IMG/VR virus record: IMGVR_UViG_3300027833_000012
Span: 1 to 48,256 of that record
DNA: 48,256 bases
Origin: a virus
Direction: 5' to 3' (one strand)
Under the pieces are notes generated by a model. That model had not been told where the DNA came from. It searched no databases and was given only the letters and a program-made list of their open reading frames with translations. Positions 8,020 through 16,862 of this stretch are shown piece by piece (positions within the stretch are counted from its first letter, which is position 1; each line of letters begins with the position of its first letter). The position numbers and the translations under genes were made by a program.

Positions 8020-8775
8020 CTACTTTTTTTTGATATTTTTAAAACAAATTGATAAACCTATAACACAAGAGAATAAAAATATGTAAAGGCCAGTAATATA
8101 ACCACCACTAGGTTGGTTCAAAGTAATATGTAAATCATATATACCATGTAATACTGATGCGACTATAAGTCCAGTTGTGTATAGTAAAACTTTTCTAATT
8201 TTTTTAAATTTATTTAAGAATGCACCAGATATGGAATTATTAACCAATTTAGTTATATCACTCTTAGCTATAAAGTAACCCATATAAAGACCAAATATTA
8301 AGTGTGCAACATTCGCAGTAAATGAACGCCAAAATATCATTTGAAATGGTGTAGTTGTACTTAACGCATAAAAAACATTCTCAACACCAGCAAATCCTAG
8401 TGCGACAATACCACAATAAACCATTGTTGCCGTTGGTGAATTTACTATAGGGTTTTTAAGTGATTTTAGGTAGTAGGTTATTGAAGTGAATGTGACTAAC
8501 TTACAAAATTCTTCGCCAACACCCACTTCTATGAAATACTTAACATGTTGGTATGAGAAATTATCGATGAATCTATTTGTTAATGTGTTAGCTAGATTAC
8601 CCCAAAATGGTAATAAATCATCTAAGGTTAATAATAGACCAACCGATAAGGTTCCAAATATAAAATATATTAATAATTTCTTTATTGTAACCACATTATA
8701 AGGTAAATTAAAATAAAAATATAAGCAATAGATTATTGCTGGTAAAAACGAACATAAAAAAATAACTACTTCCAT
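8020..8775 (-). CDS. PrsW-family intramembrane metalloprotease
   Basis: 251 aa, about seven or eight membrane segments. PrsW signature pieces sit in helices: GVGEEFCKL (the EExxK motif), GFAGVENVFY, NVAHLIFGLYMGYF and ASVLHGIYD, whose Glu and His residues are the predicted metal ligands. PrsW proteins cut membrane proteins such as anti-sigma factors. In a phage it could act on host envelope-stress or superinfection-exclusion proteins, but the target cannot be read from sequence. First gene upstream of the promoter at 7981. Confidence 0.8.
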   Translation of the reverse strand: MEVVIFLCSFLPAIIYCLYFYFNLPYNVVTIKKLLIYFIFGTLSVGLLLTLDDLLPFWGNLANTLTNRFIDNFSYQHVKYFIEVGVGEEFCKLVTFTSITYYLKSLKNPIVNSPTATMVYCGIVALGFAGVENVFYALSTTTPFQMIFWRSFTANVAHLIFGLYMGYFIAKSDITKLVNNSISGAFLNKFKKIRKVLLYTTGLIVASVLHGIYDLHITLNQPSGGYITGLYIFLFSCVIGLSICFKNIKKK

Positions 8776-8807
8776 ACTTATAAATACGTTTTTAAACCAA
8801 AAAAATA

Positions 8808-9374
8808 TTAATTTTTAAATTTATATTTTTTCTTAGTACCATCAGCCTTACTATAAGTAATACTGATAGGTTTTAATTCAATAACCTCATCATCAGTTAA
8901 GTCTCTAACGTAAGATTCACCCTTACCAGCCTTAACATATGCTATCGTTGCGTGTGCATGATACTCGTCGTAATCACTAGTATAAGGTAATGTCTTTAAC
9001 AAATCATTCATCTTAGTTAAAGATTCATCAACAATGTTAAATTTAACAACATCAAAACCTTTATCTTTATTGTCAAATATATCTATCTTATTTAACTTAA
9101 TTGTAGGTTGTGTTATCTTATCAATTATTTTTTCAACATCTGAATCTGGTACATCTGAATGTATACCATATAATAATGTTATATGTGGTTCATCTTCCCT
9201 TCCATAACCTGGGTCTTCTTTAGTACCCTTATATAATTCATCCTCACTTATTTCACCTTGAATGTTATCATAATCCGTCTTAGATAGTTTTAAATCAAGC
9301 ATAACACACCCATAGCTATAAGTGTTCCCCTTAACTTCATTTAAAATACCATTAAAAATATCACCTATCTTCAT
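8808..9374 (-). CDS. 2H phosphoesterase (2'-5' RNA ligase/cyclic phosphodiesterase superfamily)
   Basis: 188 aa with both H-x-[ST] motifs of the 2H family: PHITLLYG at about residues 63-70 and HAHATIAYV about 80 residues later. 2H enzymes open 2',3'-cyclic phosphates, ADP-ribose 1'',2''-cyclic phosphate or cyclic-oligonucleotide signals; the phage anti-CBASS enzyme Acb1 is a 2H protein. Which substrate applies cannot be decided here. A KptA gene at 30848-31504 makes an ADP-ribose cyclic phosphate that a 2H enzyme could remove. Overlaps the upstream gene by 4 bp. Confidence 0.8.
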   Translation of the reverse strand: MKIGDIFNGILNEVKGNTYSYGCVMLDLKLSKTDYDNIQGEISEDELYKGTKEDPGYGREDEPHITLLYGIHSDVPDSDVEKIIDKITQPTIKLNKIDIFDNKDKGFDVVKFNIVDESLTKMNDLLKTLPYTSDYDEYHAHATIAYVKAGKGESYVRDLTDDEVIELKPISITYSKADGTKKKYKFKN

Positions 9375-9640
9375 ACAAACCCTAAGTTTATTAATAAATC
9401 TTTTATTTCACTTGGCTCATCAACATTACCTATTGTATTCTTAGCTAACTTTATCAAACTACTTATTGAGTCTTCTAAGTTTTTATCCGTTATATCCACA
9501 TTAGATAAATAGAACAAACCATTATCAGGTGTTATACTAACCTTATGAAACCTTTTACCGTTAATTCTTTTTTCTACTCTGAAGTTCAAATCAACTTTAA
9601 CAGTTAAAGTAACCCCACCGTATTTTATTTCCTTAATCAT
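9371..9640 (-). CDS. Hypothetical protein
   Basis: 89 aa, not recognised. Beta-rich N-terminal half (IKYGGVTLTVKVDLNFRVEK) and helical C-terminal half. Coupled by a 4-bp overlap to the 2H phosphoesterase. Confidence 0.65.
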   Translation of the reverse strand: MIKEIKYGGVTLTVKVDLNFRVEKRINGKRFHKVSITPDNGLFYLSNVDITDKNLEDSISSLIKLAKNTIGNVDEPSEIKDLLINLGFV

Positions 9641-9647
9641 TCCTATA

Positions 9648-9896
9648 TTATTTTATAAAATTATCTTGTAAATACTTAATACACATCTCTGCGGACTTTT
9701 TAGAGTCGAAATAACCCTTTTCTTCACCATATTGTATCAAAGTGCCAATTGCATTGCAAACAGTCGTCATATCGTCTAATATTACTTTTTTTTCTGAACT
9801 CTCATTGTTTATTTCATCAACCATGTCTTCTGGTTTTGTAATGAATAGTGGGGTGTCCCTTTCAGTATCTAAATCTATTATAATTATATTCTTCAT
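9648..9896 (-). CDS. Hypothetical protein
   Basis: 82 aa, acidic, not recognised. A short hydrophobic strand (MKNIIIIDLDT) is followed by helices. First gene after the promoter at 9901-9932; 7 bases before the next gene. Confidence 0.65.
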   Translation of the reverse strand: MKNIIIIDLDTERDTPLFITKPEDMVDEINNESSEKKVILDDMTTVCNAIGTLIQYGEEKGYFDSKKSAEMCIKYLQDNFIK

Positions 9897-9900
9897 AAAA

Positions 9901-9932
9901 CAAATATACTACTTTTTTATTGTAAAATCAAT
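9901..9932 (-). promoter_or_regulatory. Bacteroidetes-type promoter
   Basis: Minus strand: ATTG, 20-bp spacer, TATATTTG, ending a few bases before the ATG at 9896. Confidence 0.7.
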
Positions 9933-9938
9933 TTAATA

Positions 9939-9968
9939 TAAAAAAAAATAGCACTTAAGTGCTATTTT
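9939..9968 (-). terminator. Rho-independent terminator
   Basis: Minus strand: near-perfect palindrome AAATAGCACTTAAGTGCTATTT followed by a T tract; it overlaps the stop of the secreted protein at 9962. Confidence 0.75.
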
Positions 9969-10327
9969 AATGTGTTAAATGTTTTAGTATAACTTTCTAA
10001 CTTACCATTCTCTTTAAATGATACTATTAATATGTGCTTACCAGGTTTTACTGTTGTTATTACCCTTAAACCAGAACTATACTTACAAGAACCTTCTTGT
10101 TTGAAATTATGTTTATATTTTTTATCCTTTGTTTTTTTAAAAGTTTTATATATTTTTTCTTCCCATAATTCAACCTTAACATATTCCTTCAACTTAGGAC
10201 CATTTAATTTGATATAATTAACATCTAAAACTTCTAATACAAAACCCTTTAAATTGATTTTATCTTGTGATTGTACACTAGTTAATGTTATTAGTAATAG
10301 CAATAAAATATTTGGGGATACTTTCAT
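9962..10327 (-). CDS. Secreted/periplasmic hypothetical protein
   Basis: 121 aa. Residues 1-20 form a signal peptide (ILLLLLITLTSVQSQ, cleavage near SQ-D). The mature part is beta-rich and basic, with a repeated KK/KY pattern in the middle and a C-terminal strand set (VKPGKHILIVSF) like small Ig- or carboxypeptidase-regulatory-like domains. Exported by the host during infection; role unknown. Ends in its own terminator. Confidence 0.7.
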   Translation of the reverse strand: MKVSPNILLLLLITLTSVQSQDKINLKGFVLEVLDVNYIKLNGPKLKEYVKVELWEEKIYKTFKKTKDKKYKHNFKQEGSCKYSSGLRVITTVKPGKHILIVSFKENGKLESYTKTFNTLK

Positions 10328-10353
10328 GATTTTTAGTTTAGATTAATAATACT

Positions 10354-10385
10354 CAAATATACAATTTTTTTATTAATTATGAAAG
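10354..10385 (-). promoter_or_regulatory. Weak promoter for the secreted protein
   Basis: Minus strand: good -7 box TATATTTG, but the -33 position reads TTTC rather than TTTG. Confidence 0.4.
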
Positions 10386-10412
10386 TTTTTTTAACAATTT
10401 ATTTACATTAAT

Positions 10413-11678
10413 TTAATCACAAGCTCCATCAAGACTAAATCCTGTTCTACCAACTGGTGAGTAAACAGATAAATTAGCATCTTGACCCTTAGTGTCAATT
10501 TTTAAATCAGTATCACCTATATTATAGAAAACAAAAGATTTCTGACCAGAATCCCATAAACTTTTTAATTTCTTAATACCAGATTTAACTTCACCTCTTC
10601 TATCTTTTAATGCATCGTGACTTTTATCCTTAAGCATTGCACTAACTAACTCTTCAAATGAATTAAATGTATGTGTTTGTTTTTCAACAGCCTTACCTTG
10701 CATAGCTGGTAAATCTGGATAATTAACCAAATTTTGAGTTAATTCAGCAATATATTGTGGTACATATGTCCATTCACCATATTTGTGGTTTGCAGATGCA
10801 AAATACCCAGTATCCATTAATGTTTGACCATCTGAACTAACTACTTGAAATCTATCAGGAATTGAACCTGGATTAGCATTTAGTGAACCAGTACCATTAA
10901 CTGGTTGTTGGTGACTTATGAAACCTTTTGAAGCTTCCGCTTGTTCACCATCTTTATCAACATCAATATCACAAAATGATTCACCTTGTGCAAATACTTC
11001 AATCTTAACGAATTGGTCCTTTGAATATTTTTCAGCATCCTTATCTTCACCATCCCAAGGTTCATCACCTATCTTAACGTCCATATCAACCTCTATCTCA
11101 TCACCTAATACACTCTTAATTATTGATTGTAATGTCTCACCTCTTTTTAATGCTAAAGAACCTCTTTTTTTAAATGGTGCTTGGTTAGGAACTTGAGATT
11201 CTGATGCAGTAACCTTAACTTTATAATTAGAAGTACCATTATTATCCATAAAGGTTTTTAGTTCTTTTAGAACTGATTCATAATTACCTTGTAATTCATA
11301 ACTACCACTACTAAAATTATCAGATAAATTTCTAGTGAATTTAGAATCTGGATTAGCTTTAATCTTACCACCACCACCACCAGAAGTGTCTTTCATAATT
11401 TGAGTTAATTCTTGCTTAACATCATTAGGTGCACTTTGAATAGCACTACTAAAGGCAGTGTTAGCCATTAAACTAGTTAACACTGCTGCCGTTAAGAGAC
11501 CCTTTTTACTAGACTTAAGTAATTTACTAAATCTATCTAGTATACCACTACCATCAGCTTCGTTTAATTCATCACCAATTACAAAGTCAATAACTTTTTT
11601 ATCAGTATTTGTTAAATTATTTGAATTGTGGTTCTCTATAAGACCTTCCCTAAGTAACTTTTTTATTGTTGATTTCAT
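10413..11678 (-). CDS. OmpA-like domain protein with LLRE-type N-terminus
   Basis: 421 aa. It opens with an amphipathic basic helix (MKSTIKKLLREGL), then a hydrophobic stretch (GLLTAAVLTSLMANTAFSSA, about 60-80), then a Gly-rich linker. Residues about 115-225 resemble an OmpA C-terminal domain: SSGSYELQGNYESVLKELKTF, then KVKVTASESQVPNQ and KRGSLALKRGETLQSII follow the beta-alpha-beta order of peptidoglycan-binding OmpA domains. The C-terminal half is unknown. The opening helix recurs in other proteins here (22772, 37349, inside 38358) and may be a targeting signal. Possibly a virion protein with a cell-wall role. Confidence 0.6.
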   Translation of the reverse strand: MKSTIKKLLREGLIENHNSNNLTNTDKKVIDFVIGDELNEADGSGILDRFSKLLKSSKKGLLTAAVLTSLMANTAFSSAIQSAPNDVKQELTQIMKDTSGGGGGKIKANPDSKFTRNLSDNFSSGSYELQGNYESVLKELKTFMDNNGTSNYKVKVTASESQVPNQAPFKKRGSLALKRGETLQSIIKSVLGDEIEVDMDVKIGDEPWDGEDKDAEKYSKDQFVKIEVFAQGESFCDIDVDKDGEQAEASKGFISHQQPVNGTGSLNANPGSIPDRFQVVSSDGQTLMDTGYFASANHKYGEWTYVPQYIAELTQNLVNYPDLPAMQGKAVEKQTHTFNSFEELVSAMLKDKSHDALKDRRGEVKSGIKKLKSLWDSGQKSFVFYNIGDTDLKIDTKGQDANLSVYSPVGRTGFSLDGACD

Positions 11679-11730
11679 TTACTATCTTTTTATAATAAAT
11701 ATCTAAGTTTTTAATAAACTTAAATAATTT

Positions 11731-12066
11731 TTATTTTAACTTTTTATAAAGGGTTTCATATATTGGTTCGTCACAATCAATCCAAATATCCCTACCTTCT
11801 GGGTAATATCCACCAACCCATTCACCTCTATCATTTTTAGTTTCAGGTATCATTTGAATAGTTTCATCAGTCCCTAAGTATTTCCAAGTTTTACCATTAT
11901 CTTTACTAACCCAATTAGTTCCTAAACCAAACCAAACTATTTTACCATCAGTCTGAACCACTCTCTCAATCCAATAACATTCTTCTCGATAATTCTCCGC
12001 TTTCTTAGGTTCACCTATTGGTTTATCTAATTCAAACCACTCATTTTTACTTTTACTAATCATCAT
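11731..12066 (-). CDS. Hypothetical protein with one BNR/Asp-box motif
   Basis: 111 aa. NWVSKDNGKTWKYLG contains a single Asp-box (S-x-D-x-G-x-T-W) as found in sialidase-like beta propellers, here in a protein too short for a propeller. Trp-rich and acidic. Overlaps the stop of the ATPase upstream by 4 bp. Function unknown. Confidence 0.6.
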   Translation of the reverse strand: MMISKSKNEWFELDKPIGEPKKAENYREECYWIERVVQTDGKIVWFGLGTNWVSKDNGKTWKYLGTDETIQMIPETKNDRGEWVGGYYPEGRDIWIDCDEPIYETLYKKLK

Positions 12067-12758
12067 TTTATGTTTAATGTTTTTAAATTAAAAGTGATAG
12101 TTTCTTCAATTACTTCATCATTAAATAAAATGTCATAAGTTTTAATTTCATCTTCCTGTGATAAACCATGTAAGGTAAATATATTAAAATAATCAAACCT
12201 AATATTTCTAGTTTCAAAATTTGTCACAAATCTTGTATTTATTTCATCTCTTAATACATTCTTTGTTAATATAATTGGGATATCAATACTTCTATTGAAG
12301 TCAATTAAATACTCAACATACTTCCTTGGATTATAAAATGTATCATCCTTGTCTAATGTAGGTAAAAAATCTATTAATACAACATCAATTTTTTTTAACT
12401 CAACATACCTATTAATTGAATCTCTGATTTCATTTAAGTTATCACTAAATGATACATTTTTAACGGTTATGTCACCAATATTTTCATTATCTTCAATATA
12501 ATTTTTAACCTTATCTCTATCAATATCCCAAGACCCACTAATTACTCTAGCAATTTGTTTTTGCAATGCAAATGCAGTCATTTCTTGGGATAAAAATAAT
12601 ACATTCTTACCTTCAACACTTAAGTTTAATGTAATATTTAATAATGACATAGTTTTTCCACCCGCAGTAGGACCTTGAATTATAGTTATTTTTTCTTTAG
12701 TTAAACCATTAACTAAACTATTATCGATAGCCTTTATTCCAGTTTCTATTATTCCCAT
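12063..12758 (-). CDS. RecA/DnaB-fold ATPase
   Basis: 231 aa. Walker A GPTAGGKT at about residues 29-36 and Walker B strand VVLIDFLPTLD; FLSQEMTAFALQKQIARVISG matches the helix after the first core strand in DnaB helicase C-terminal domains. The DnaB N-terminal domain is absent, so it is either a stand-alone helicase-core or RadA-like ATPase. Compared with a replicative helicase core (about 270 residues) it is short, with no clear arginine finger seen. Coupled to MscL (1 base) and the Asp-box protein (4-bp overlap). Confidence 0.75.
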   Translation of the reverse strand: MGIIETGIKAIDNSLVNGLTKEKITIIQGPTAGGKTMSLLNITLNLSVEGKNVLFLSQEMTAFALQKQIARVISGSWDIDRDKVKNYIEDNENIGDITVKNVSFSDNLNEIRDSINRYVELKKIDVVLIDFLPTLDKDDTFYNPRKYVEYLIDFNRSIDIPIILTKNVLRDEINTRFVTNFETRNIRFDYFNIFTLHGLSQEDEIKTYDILFNDEVIEETITFNLKTLNIK

Positions 12759-12759
12759 T

Positions 12760-13191
12760 TTATTTATTATTTAATTCTTCAAGTAGTTTAACAATTTTAC
12801 CATTTAATTCAACATTCTTAGATAGAAGTTCAATATCCTTTGGTGTTTCAACTTCGGTGTTATCAATGTCTTCAGCCTTTTTCTTTAATTTATTCATAAA
12901 TTTAACAACAATAAATAAAATAAAACCAATAACTAAAAATGTAGCAGATGACTCAATCAATTCACCGTAACCAATAGATATTTCCTTTATATCCCCATCA
13001 GCTTTTTTTAATATATAAACCTTATCCTTTAAGTTTATACCATTAGTTAAATAATCTAATGGTGGCATTATAATTCGTTTAACTAATACGTTCACAACAG
13101 TTTTAAATGATGCACCTATGATAATACCAATTGCCATATCAATCATATTACCCTTAACCGCAAAGTCCTTAAACTCTTTAATTATTTTCAT
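12760..13191 (-). CDS. mscL: Large-conductance mechanosensitive channel MscL
   Basis: 143 aa. KEFKDFAVKGNMIDMAIGIIIG is the classic MscL first helix, with the pore-lining Gly pattern, and the second helix is ATFLVIGFILFIVVKFMNKL. MscL opens under membrane tension and vents solutes. In a phage it could affect lysis or osmotic balance, or replace a degraded host copy. A membrane stress theme (PspA, a receptor-like channel, OmpA proteins) recurs in the window. Overlaps the upstream gene by 4 bp. Confidence 0.93.
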   Translation of the reverse strand: MKIIKEFKDFAVKGNMIDMAIGIIIGASFKTVVNVLVKRIIMPPLDYLTNGINLKDKVYILKKADGDIKEISIGYGELIESSATFLVIGFILFIVVKFMNKLKKKAEDIDNTEVETPKDIELLSKNVELNGKIVKLLEELNNK

Positions 13192-13577
13192 AACCTTTCT
13201 TTAATATTAGTTAAAAGTCCAATCTCATTTGTGAATAATTGTTTTTTAAGTTCTTGCCTATCTTTATCAATAGCCTTCTTTATTCGTTTTTTTAATGAAT
13301 CAGTAAATGTGCTGGTTAGATTCTTCTTATAAAGGAACTTATGATTTGAAATGGTGATTGAATCGTTACTAACACATATGTATAATTCATCTTCCTCATC
13401 TATTAATAGGTATTCATCTGAAATAGGTGCGATTAACCTCTTAATGTCCTTATCTAAAGATTTATTTACAATATCTTTAATTAATACCTCATCTTCAGTT
13501 AAGTTATTTTTATAAGAATTTTTAAACTTAATTAACCAAAGTTTAAAACCCCTAAAAATATTTATTTTATCATCCAT
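13188..13577 (-). CDS. Hypothetical protein
   Basis: 129 aa, not recognised; basic ends and an acidic beta-like core (EYLLIDEEDELYICVSNDSITI). Overlaps MscL by 4 bp and follows the first leucine-rich-repeat gene by 12 bases. Confidence 0.65.
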   Translation of the reverse strand: MDDKINIFRGFKLWLIKFKNSYKNNLTEDEVLIKDIVNKSLDKDIKRLIAPISDEYLLIDEEDELYICVSNDSITISNHKFLYKKNLTSTFTDSLKKRIKKAIDKDRQELKKQLFTNEIGLLTNIKERL

Positions 13578-13589
13578 AATAACTTTATT

Positions 13590-14537
13590 TTAATTATTTA
13601 TGTAAAATATCTTGAAATACTTCTTAATTTCCAAGTATAGTTCAGAATCATTCTTTAATTGTATCTCTTCTCCATTATCAAAGAATGTATCCCATTCTTC
13701 AATAGATTTATTTTCACAACCTATGTTTAAACTACCATTTTCCATTTTATTAAATTGCCAAATACCTAAACCTAAAAAACCATTTTGCACAAAGCCATTT
13801 AACGATGTAATTTGATTACCCCTTAAAGTTAAAGTACCATTCTGCACGAAACCATCTAAGGATGTGATTTGATTGTCACTTAAAGATAAAATACCATTCT
13901 GTACAAAGCCTTTTAAAGATGTAATTTGATTGTTATCTAAAAATAAATCACCATTTTGAGTGAAGCCATCTAATGATGTAATTTGATTGTTATCTAAACC
14001 TAAAAAACCATTCTGCACGAAACCATCTAAGGATGTAATTTGATTGTTATCTAAATTTAAAGTATCATTTTGAGTGAAGCCATCTAAGGATGTAATCAAA
14101 TTGTTATCTAATTTTAAATATCCATTCTGTACGAAACCTTTTAAGGATGTAATTTGATTGTTTCTTAAATATAAATCACCATTTTGAACGAAACCTTTTA
14201 AAGATGTAATTTGATTACCACTTAACCATAAACCACCATTCTGTACAAAGCCATCTAAGGATGTAATCAAATTACCACTTAAATCTAAATCACCATTCTG
14301 TACGAATCCATCTAAGGATGTGATTTGGTTTTTACTTAAATCTAAAATACCATTTTGTACGAATCCATCTAAGGTTGTAATATGATTGTTATCTAACCAT
14401 AAAGTATCATTTTGTACGAAACCATCTAAGGATGTGATTTGGTTTTTACTTAAATATAATTCTTCAACTTGATGCATCTTACCACCAACCATTTTAAATG
14501 GTAAATCATTTTCTCTAATGTAATCACAAATATTCAT
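13590..14537 (-). CDS. Leucine-rich-repeat protein, 12 repeats
   Basis: 315 aa: a fixed N-terminal cap (MNICDYIRENDLPFKMV), 12 copies of a 19-residue repeat of the form NxITSLxGFVQNGxLxLxx, and a fixed C-terminal cap (NIGCENKSIEEWD to the end). The repeat resembles internalin-type LRRs with an unusual Phe-Val-Gln face. No signal peptide, so cytoplasmic or virion protein binding is likely. It is the longest of three paralogues here (12, 9 and 6 repeats). Variable positions fall mainly in the x-L-x-L strand, the usual ligand face. Partner unknown. Confidence 0.88.
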   Translation of the reverse strand: MNICDYIRENDLPFKMVGGKMHQVEELYLSKNQITSLDGFVQNDTLWLDNNHITTLDGFVQNGILDLSKNQITSLDGFVQNGDLDLSGNLITSLDGFVQNGGLWLSGNQITSLKGFVQNGDLYLRNNQITSLKGFVQNGYLKLDNNLITSLDGFTQNDTLNLDNNQITSLDGFVQNGFLGLDNNQITSLDGFTQNGDLFLDNNQITSLKGFVQNGILSLSDNQITSLDGFVQNGTLTLRGNQITSLNGFVQNGFLGLGIWQFNKMENGSLNIGCENKSIEEWDTFFDNGEEIQLKNDSELYLEIKKYFKIFYINN

Positions 14538-14549
14538 AATACTATCTTT

Positions 14550-15326
14550 TTAATTATTTATGTAAAATATCTTGAAATACTTCTTAATTTCCAAGTATAG
14601 TTCAGAATCATTCTTTAATTGTATCTCATCACCATTATCGAAAAATTTATCCCATTCCTCAATAGATTTATTTTCACAACCTATGTTTAAACTACCATTT
14701 TCCATTTTTTCAAAGTGCCAAATACCTAAACCTAAAATACCATTCTGCACGAAACCATCTAAGGATGTGATTTGATTACCCCTTAAAGTTAAAGTACCAT
14801 TCTGCACGAAACCATCTAAGGATGTGATTTGATTGTTTCCTAAATTTAGGAAACCATTCTGCACGAAACCATCTAAGGATGTAATCAAATTGTCACTTAA
14901 AGATAAAATACCATTCTGTGCAAAGCCATCTAAGGATGTAATTTGATTACCACTTAAACATAAACCACCATTCTGTACAAAGCCATCTAAGGATGTAATC
15001 AAATTACCACTTAAATCTAAATCACCATTCTGTACGAATCCATCTAATGATGTAATTTGATTGTTACCTAAAGATAAAGGCCCATTTTGTACGAAACCAT
15101 CTAAGGATGTAATCAAATTACCACTTAAAGATAAAGTATCCATTTGTACGAATCCATCTAAGGATGTGATTTGGTTTTTACTTAAAGATAAAGGCCCATT
15201 TTGTACGAATCCATCTAAAGATGTGATATTTTTATTATCTAAATATAAAAATCCATTTTGATGCATCTTTCCATCAACCATCTTAAATGGTAAATCATTC
15301 TCCCTAATATAATCGCAAATATTCAT
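14550..15326 (-). CDS. Leucine-rich-repeat protein, 9 repeats
   Basis: 258 aa, the same caps and 19-residue repeat as the neighbour at 13590 but with nine repeats, exactly 57 residues shorter. The two genes lie 12 bases apart, so they arose by tandem duplication with loss or gain of repeat blocks. First gene after the promoter at 15359-15390. Confidence 0.88.
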   Translation of the reverse strand: MNICDYIRENDLPFKMVDGKMHQNGFLYLDNKNITSLDGFVQNGPLSLSKNQITSLDGFVQMDTLSLSGNLITSLDGFVQNGPLSLGNNQITSLDGFVQNGDLDLSGNLITSLDGFVQNGGLCLSGNQITSLDGFAQNGILSLSDNLITSLDGFVQNGFLNLGNNQITSLDGFVQNGTLTLRGNQITSLDGFVQNGILGLGIWHFEKMENGSLNIGCENKSIEEWDKFFDNGDEIQLKNDSELYLEIKKYFKIFYINN

Positions 15327-15358
15327 ACTATCTTTATTTTAATTATTGTTGTTGATTA

Positions 15359-15390
15359 CAAATATACGAATAATATTTCAATCTACCAAA
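15359..15390 (-). promoter_or_regulatory. Promoter for the LRR gene pair
   Basis: Minus strand: TTTG, 20-bp spacer, TATATTTG. Nearly identical in sequence (TTTGGTAG... ATTATTCGTATATTTG) to the promoter of the third LRR gene at 34245-34276, so promoter and gene duplicated together. Confidence 0.75.
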
Positions 15391-15401
15391 CTTTTACACA
15401 A

Positions 15402-15644
15402 CTATATACTAGTAAAATGCTCATCACAAGATTTACAATGGTGATGTTTAACTATTTCAGTAGACATACCAGAACCACATATTGGACAATCATAAACTTT
15501 GTTAAAGTAATTAACAACATAATCAATGGCTAACCCTAATTCTTTAGGGTTAGCCATTGGTATACTATTAGGAATCTCATCATTTCTTCTCCATTTATTA
15601 TGTTCCTCTAATATTAAAATAGATTCTTTTAATTTATCTTCCAT
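15402..15644 (-). CDS. Small zinc-ribbon protein
   Basis: About 80 aa starting at ATG 15644 (MEDKLKESILILEE). The C-terminus has CPICGSGMS and HCKSCDEHF, a four-Cys zinc ribbon. An earlier TTG start at 15656 is possible, but the ATG gives the 11-bp overlap with the upstream gene seen elsewhere in the window. Nucleic-acid or protein binding likely, partner unknown. Confidence 0.7.
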   Translation of the reverse strand: MEDKLKESILILEEHNKWRRNDEIPNSIPMANPKELGLAIDYVVNYFNKVYDCPICGSGMSTEIVKHHHCKSCDEHFTSI

Positions 15645-15813
15645 GTAATTCTTCAACTTTTACAACCGTTTCATATATAGGTGGGTCCACCAGAAACATG
15701 ACTTTACCCTCCCCAACTTTTGGTTTTAAAAAGGATTCAATTATTAAAGTTTCTTCACTTAATAATTCACCCCTTTGGGTTCTATGGATTGTTAATTTAT
15801 ATTTACCCAACAT
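15634..15813 (-). CDS. Small hypothetical protein (59 aa)
   Basis: ATG at 15813, TAA at 15634; begins MLGKYKLTIHRTQRGE, beta-rich with a DPPIYETVVKV end. It overlaps the M42 peptidase stop by 11 bp and the zinc-ribbon start by 11 bp, filling what would otherwise be a gap. No family recognised. Confidence 0.6.
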   Translation of the reverse strand: MLGKYKLTIHRTQRGELLSEETLIIESFLKPKVGEGKVMFLVDPPIYETVVKVEELHGR

Positions 15814-16846
15814 GACTTAAAAGTAAGTTATATAGTAATTTAATACAAGCATTTACATCATCCTTATGTACTGTTTCAACAGTTGTATGCATATACCTCA
15901 TACCTAACTTTAAAAGTCCTGTAGCGGCTCCATTTGGGAAAGCATAAGAATCTGCATTGGTACCAGAATGACCACCACTAGCAGTTAATTGATACTTTAT
16001 ATCATTACTAATAGCAGTTTCAACTAACAATTCATACATATCATTATGTATTGACGGAGCACTCATAATTACAGCACCATCACCAGCAGTTATACTACCT
16101 TGTAAATTTGGATTGTATGCTGGACTCGTTGTATCATGACATACATCAATAGCAATTGCTATATCTGGCTTTATATCACTAGAAGCCATTTGAGCCCCAT
16201 GTAGTCCAACTTCCTCTTGTACTGAATTTACTATAATTAAATTAACATTTAACTTTATATTATTCTTTTCTAATTTCCTTAAGACTTGTGATGTTATATA
16301 ACCACCTATCTTGTCATCTAAAGCTCTACCACAATAATAAGGTCCTAATTTCATAAACCCATCAACCATAGTAATTGGCTTACCTACCGTTATACCCATC
16401 GCTAAAACCTCTTCTTTAGTTGAAGCTCCAACATCAATAAAACAATCTTCTTTTTTTGATTCAAACTTTCTCTTATGTACGTGTATCGCTGGATGACCGA
16501 ATACACCAACAACTGGTTCATCCTTATCTACCCATATATTCACCCTTGAACTAGGGGTTATTGTAATATCTGAACCACCTAATGTTCCAACTTTAATAAA
16601 CCCTGAAGGTGTTATGTCAAAAACAAAGAATCCGATTTCATCACAATGTGCATCTAATACTATTGTTGGTAATTTTTCATCATATTCTTGGTAATGTGCA
16701 TAAGCATTACCATATGTACTTATTTCTACATCATATGCAAATTTACTTACGTAATCAACCCATACTTGTTGACCACCTAACTTCATTTCATACCCACTAG
16801 GTGATGGTGTATTTATGTACTCTTTAAGGAATTCTTCTTTTTTCAT
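15803..16846 (-). CDS. M42-family metallopeptidase (glutamyl aminopeptidase/FrvX type)
   Basis: 347 aa, full length for the family. Metal-site regions are all present: DAHCDEIGF (His ligand), GRALDDKIGG (bridging Asp), SVQEEVGLHGA (general-base Glu and ligand Glu), IDVCHD (Asp ligand) and MHTTVETVH (His ligand). M42 enzymes are cytosolic dodecameric aminopeptidases that trim peptides. In a phage the likely use is peptide recycling or attack on a small host protein. It has its own promoter at 16863-16894. Confidence 0.92.
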   Translation of the reverse strand: MKKEEFLKEYINTPSPSGYEMKLGGQQVWVDYVSKFAYDVEISTYGNAYAHYQEYDEKLPTIVLDAHCDEIGFFVFDITPSGFIKVGTLGGSDITITPSSRVNIWVDKDEPVVGVFGHPAIHVHKRKFESKKEDCFIDVGASTKEEVLAMGITVGKPITMVDGFMKLGPYYCGRALDDKIGGYITSQVLRKLEKNNIKLNVNLIIVNSVQEEVGLHGAQMASSDIKPDIAIAIDVCHDTTSPAYNPNLQGSITAGDGAVIMSAPSIHNDMYELLVETAISNDIKYQLTASGGHSGTNADSYAFPNGAATGLLKLGMRYMHTTVETVHKDDVNACIKLLYNLLLSHVG

Positions 16847-16862
16847 ATATTATTATTTTTAA

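Noticed and set aside
13784-15256. Regular 57-bp DNA repeats resembling a repeat array
   Set aside because: They are in frame and encode 19-residue leucine-rich repeats in two genes; not a CRISPR array.
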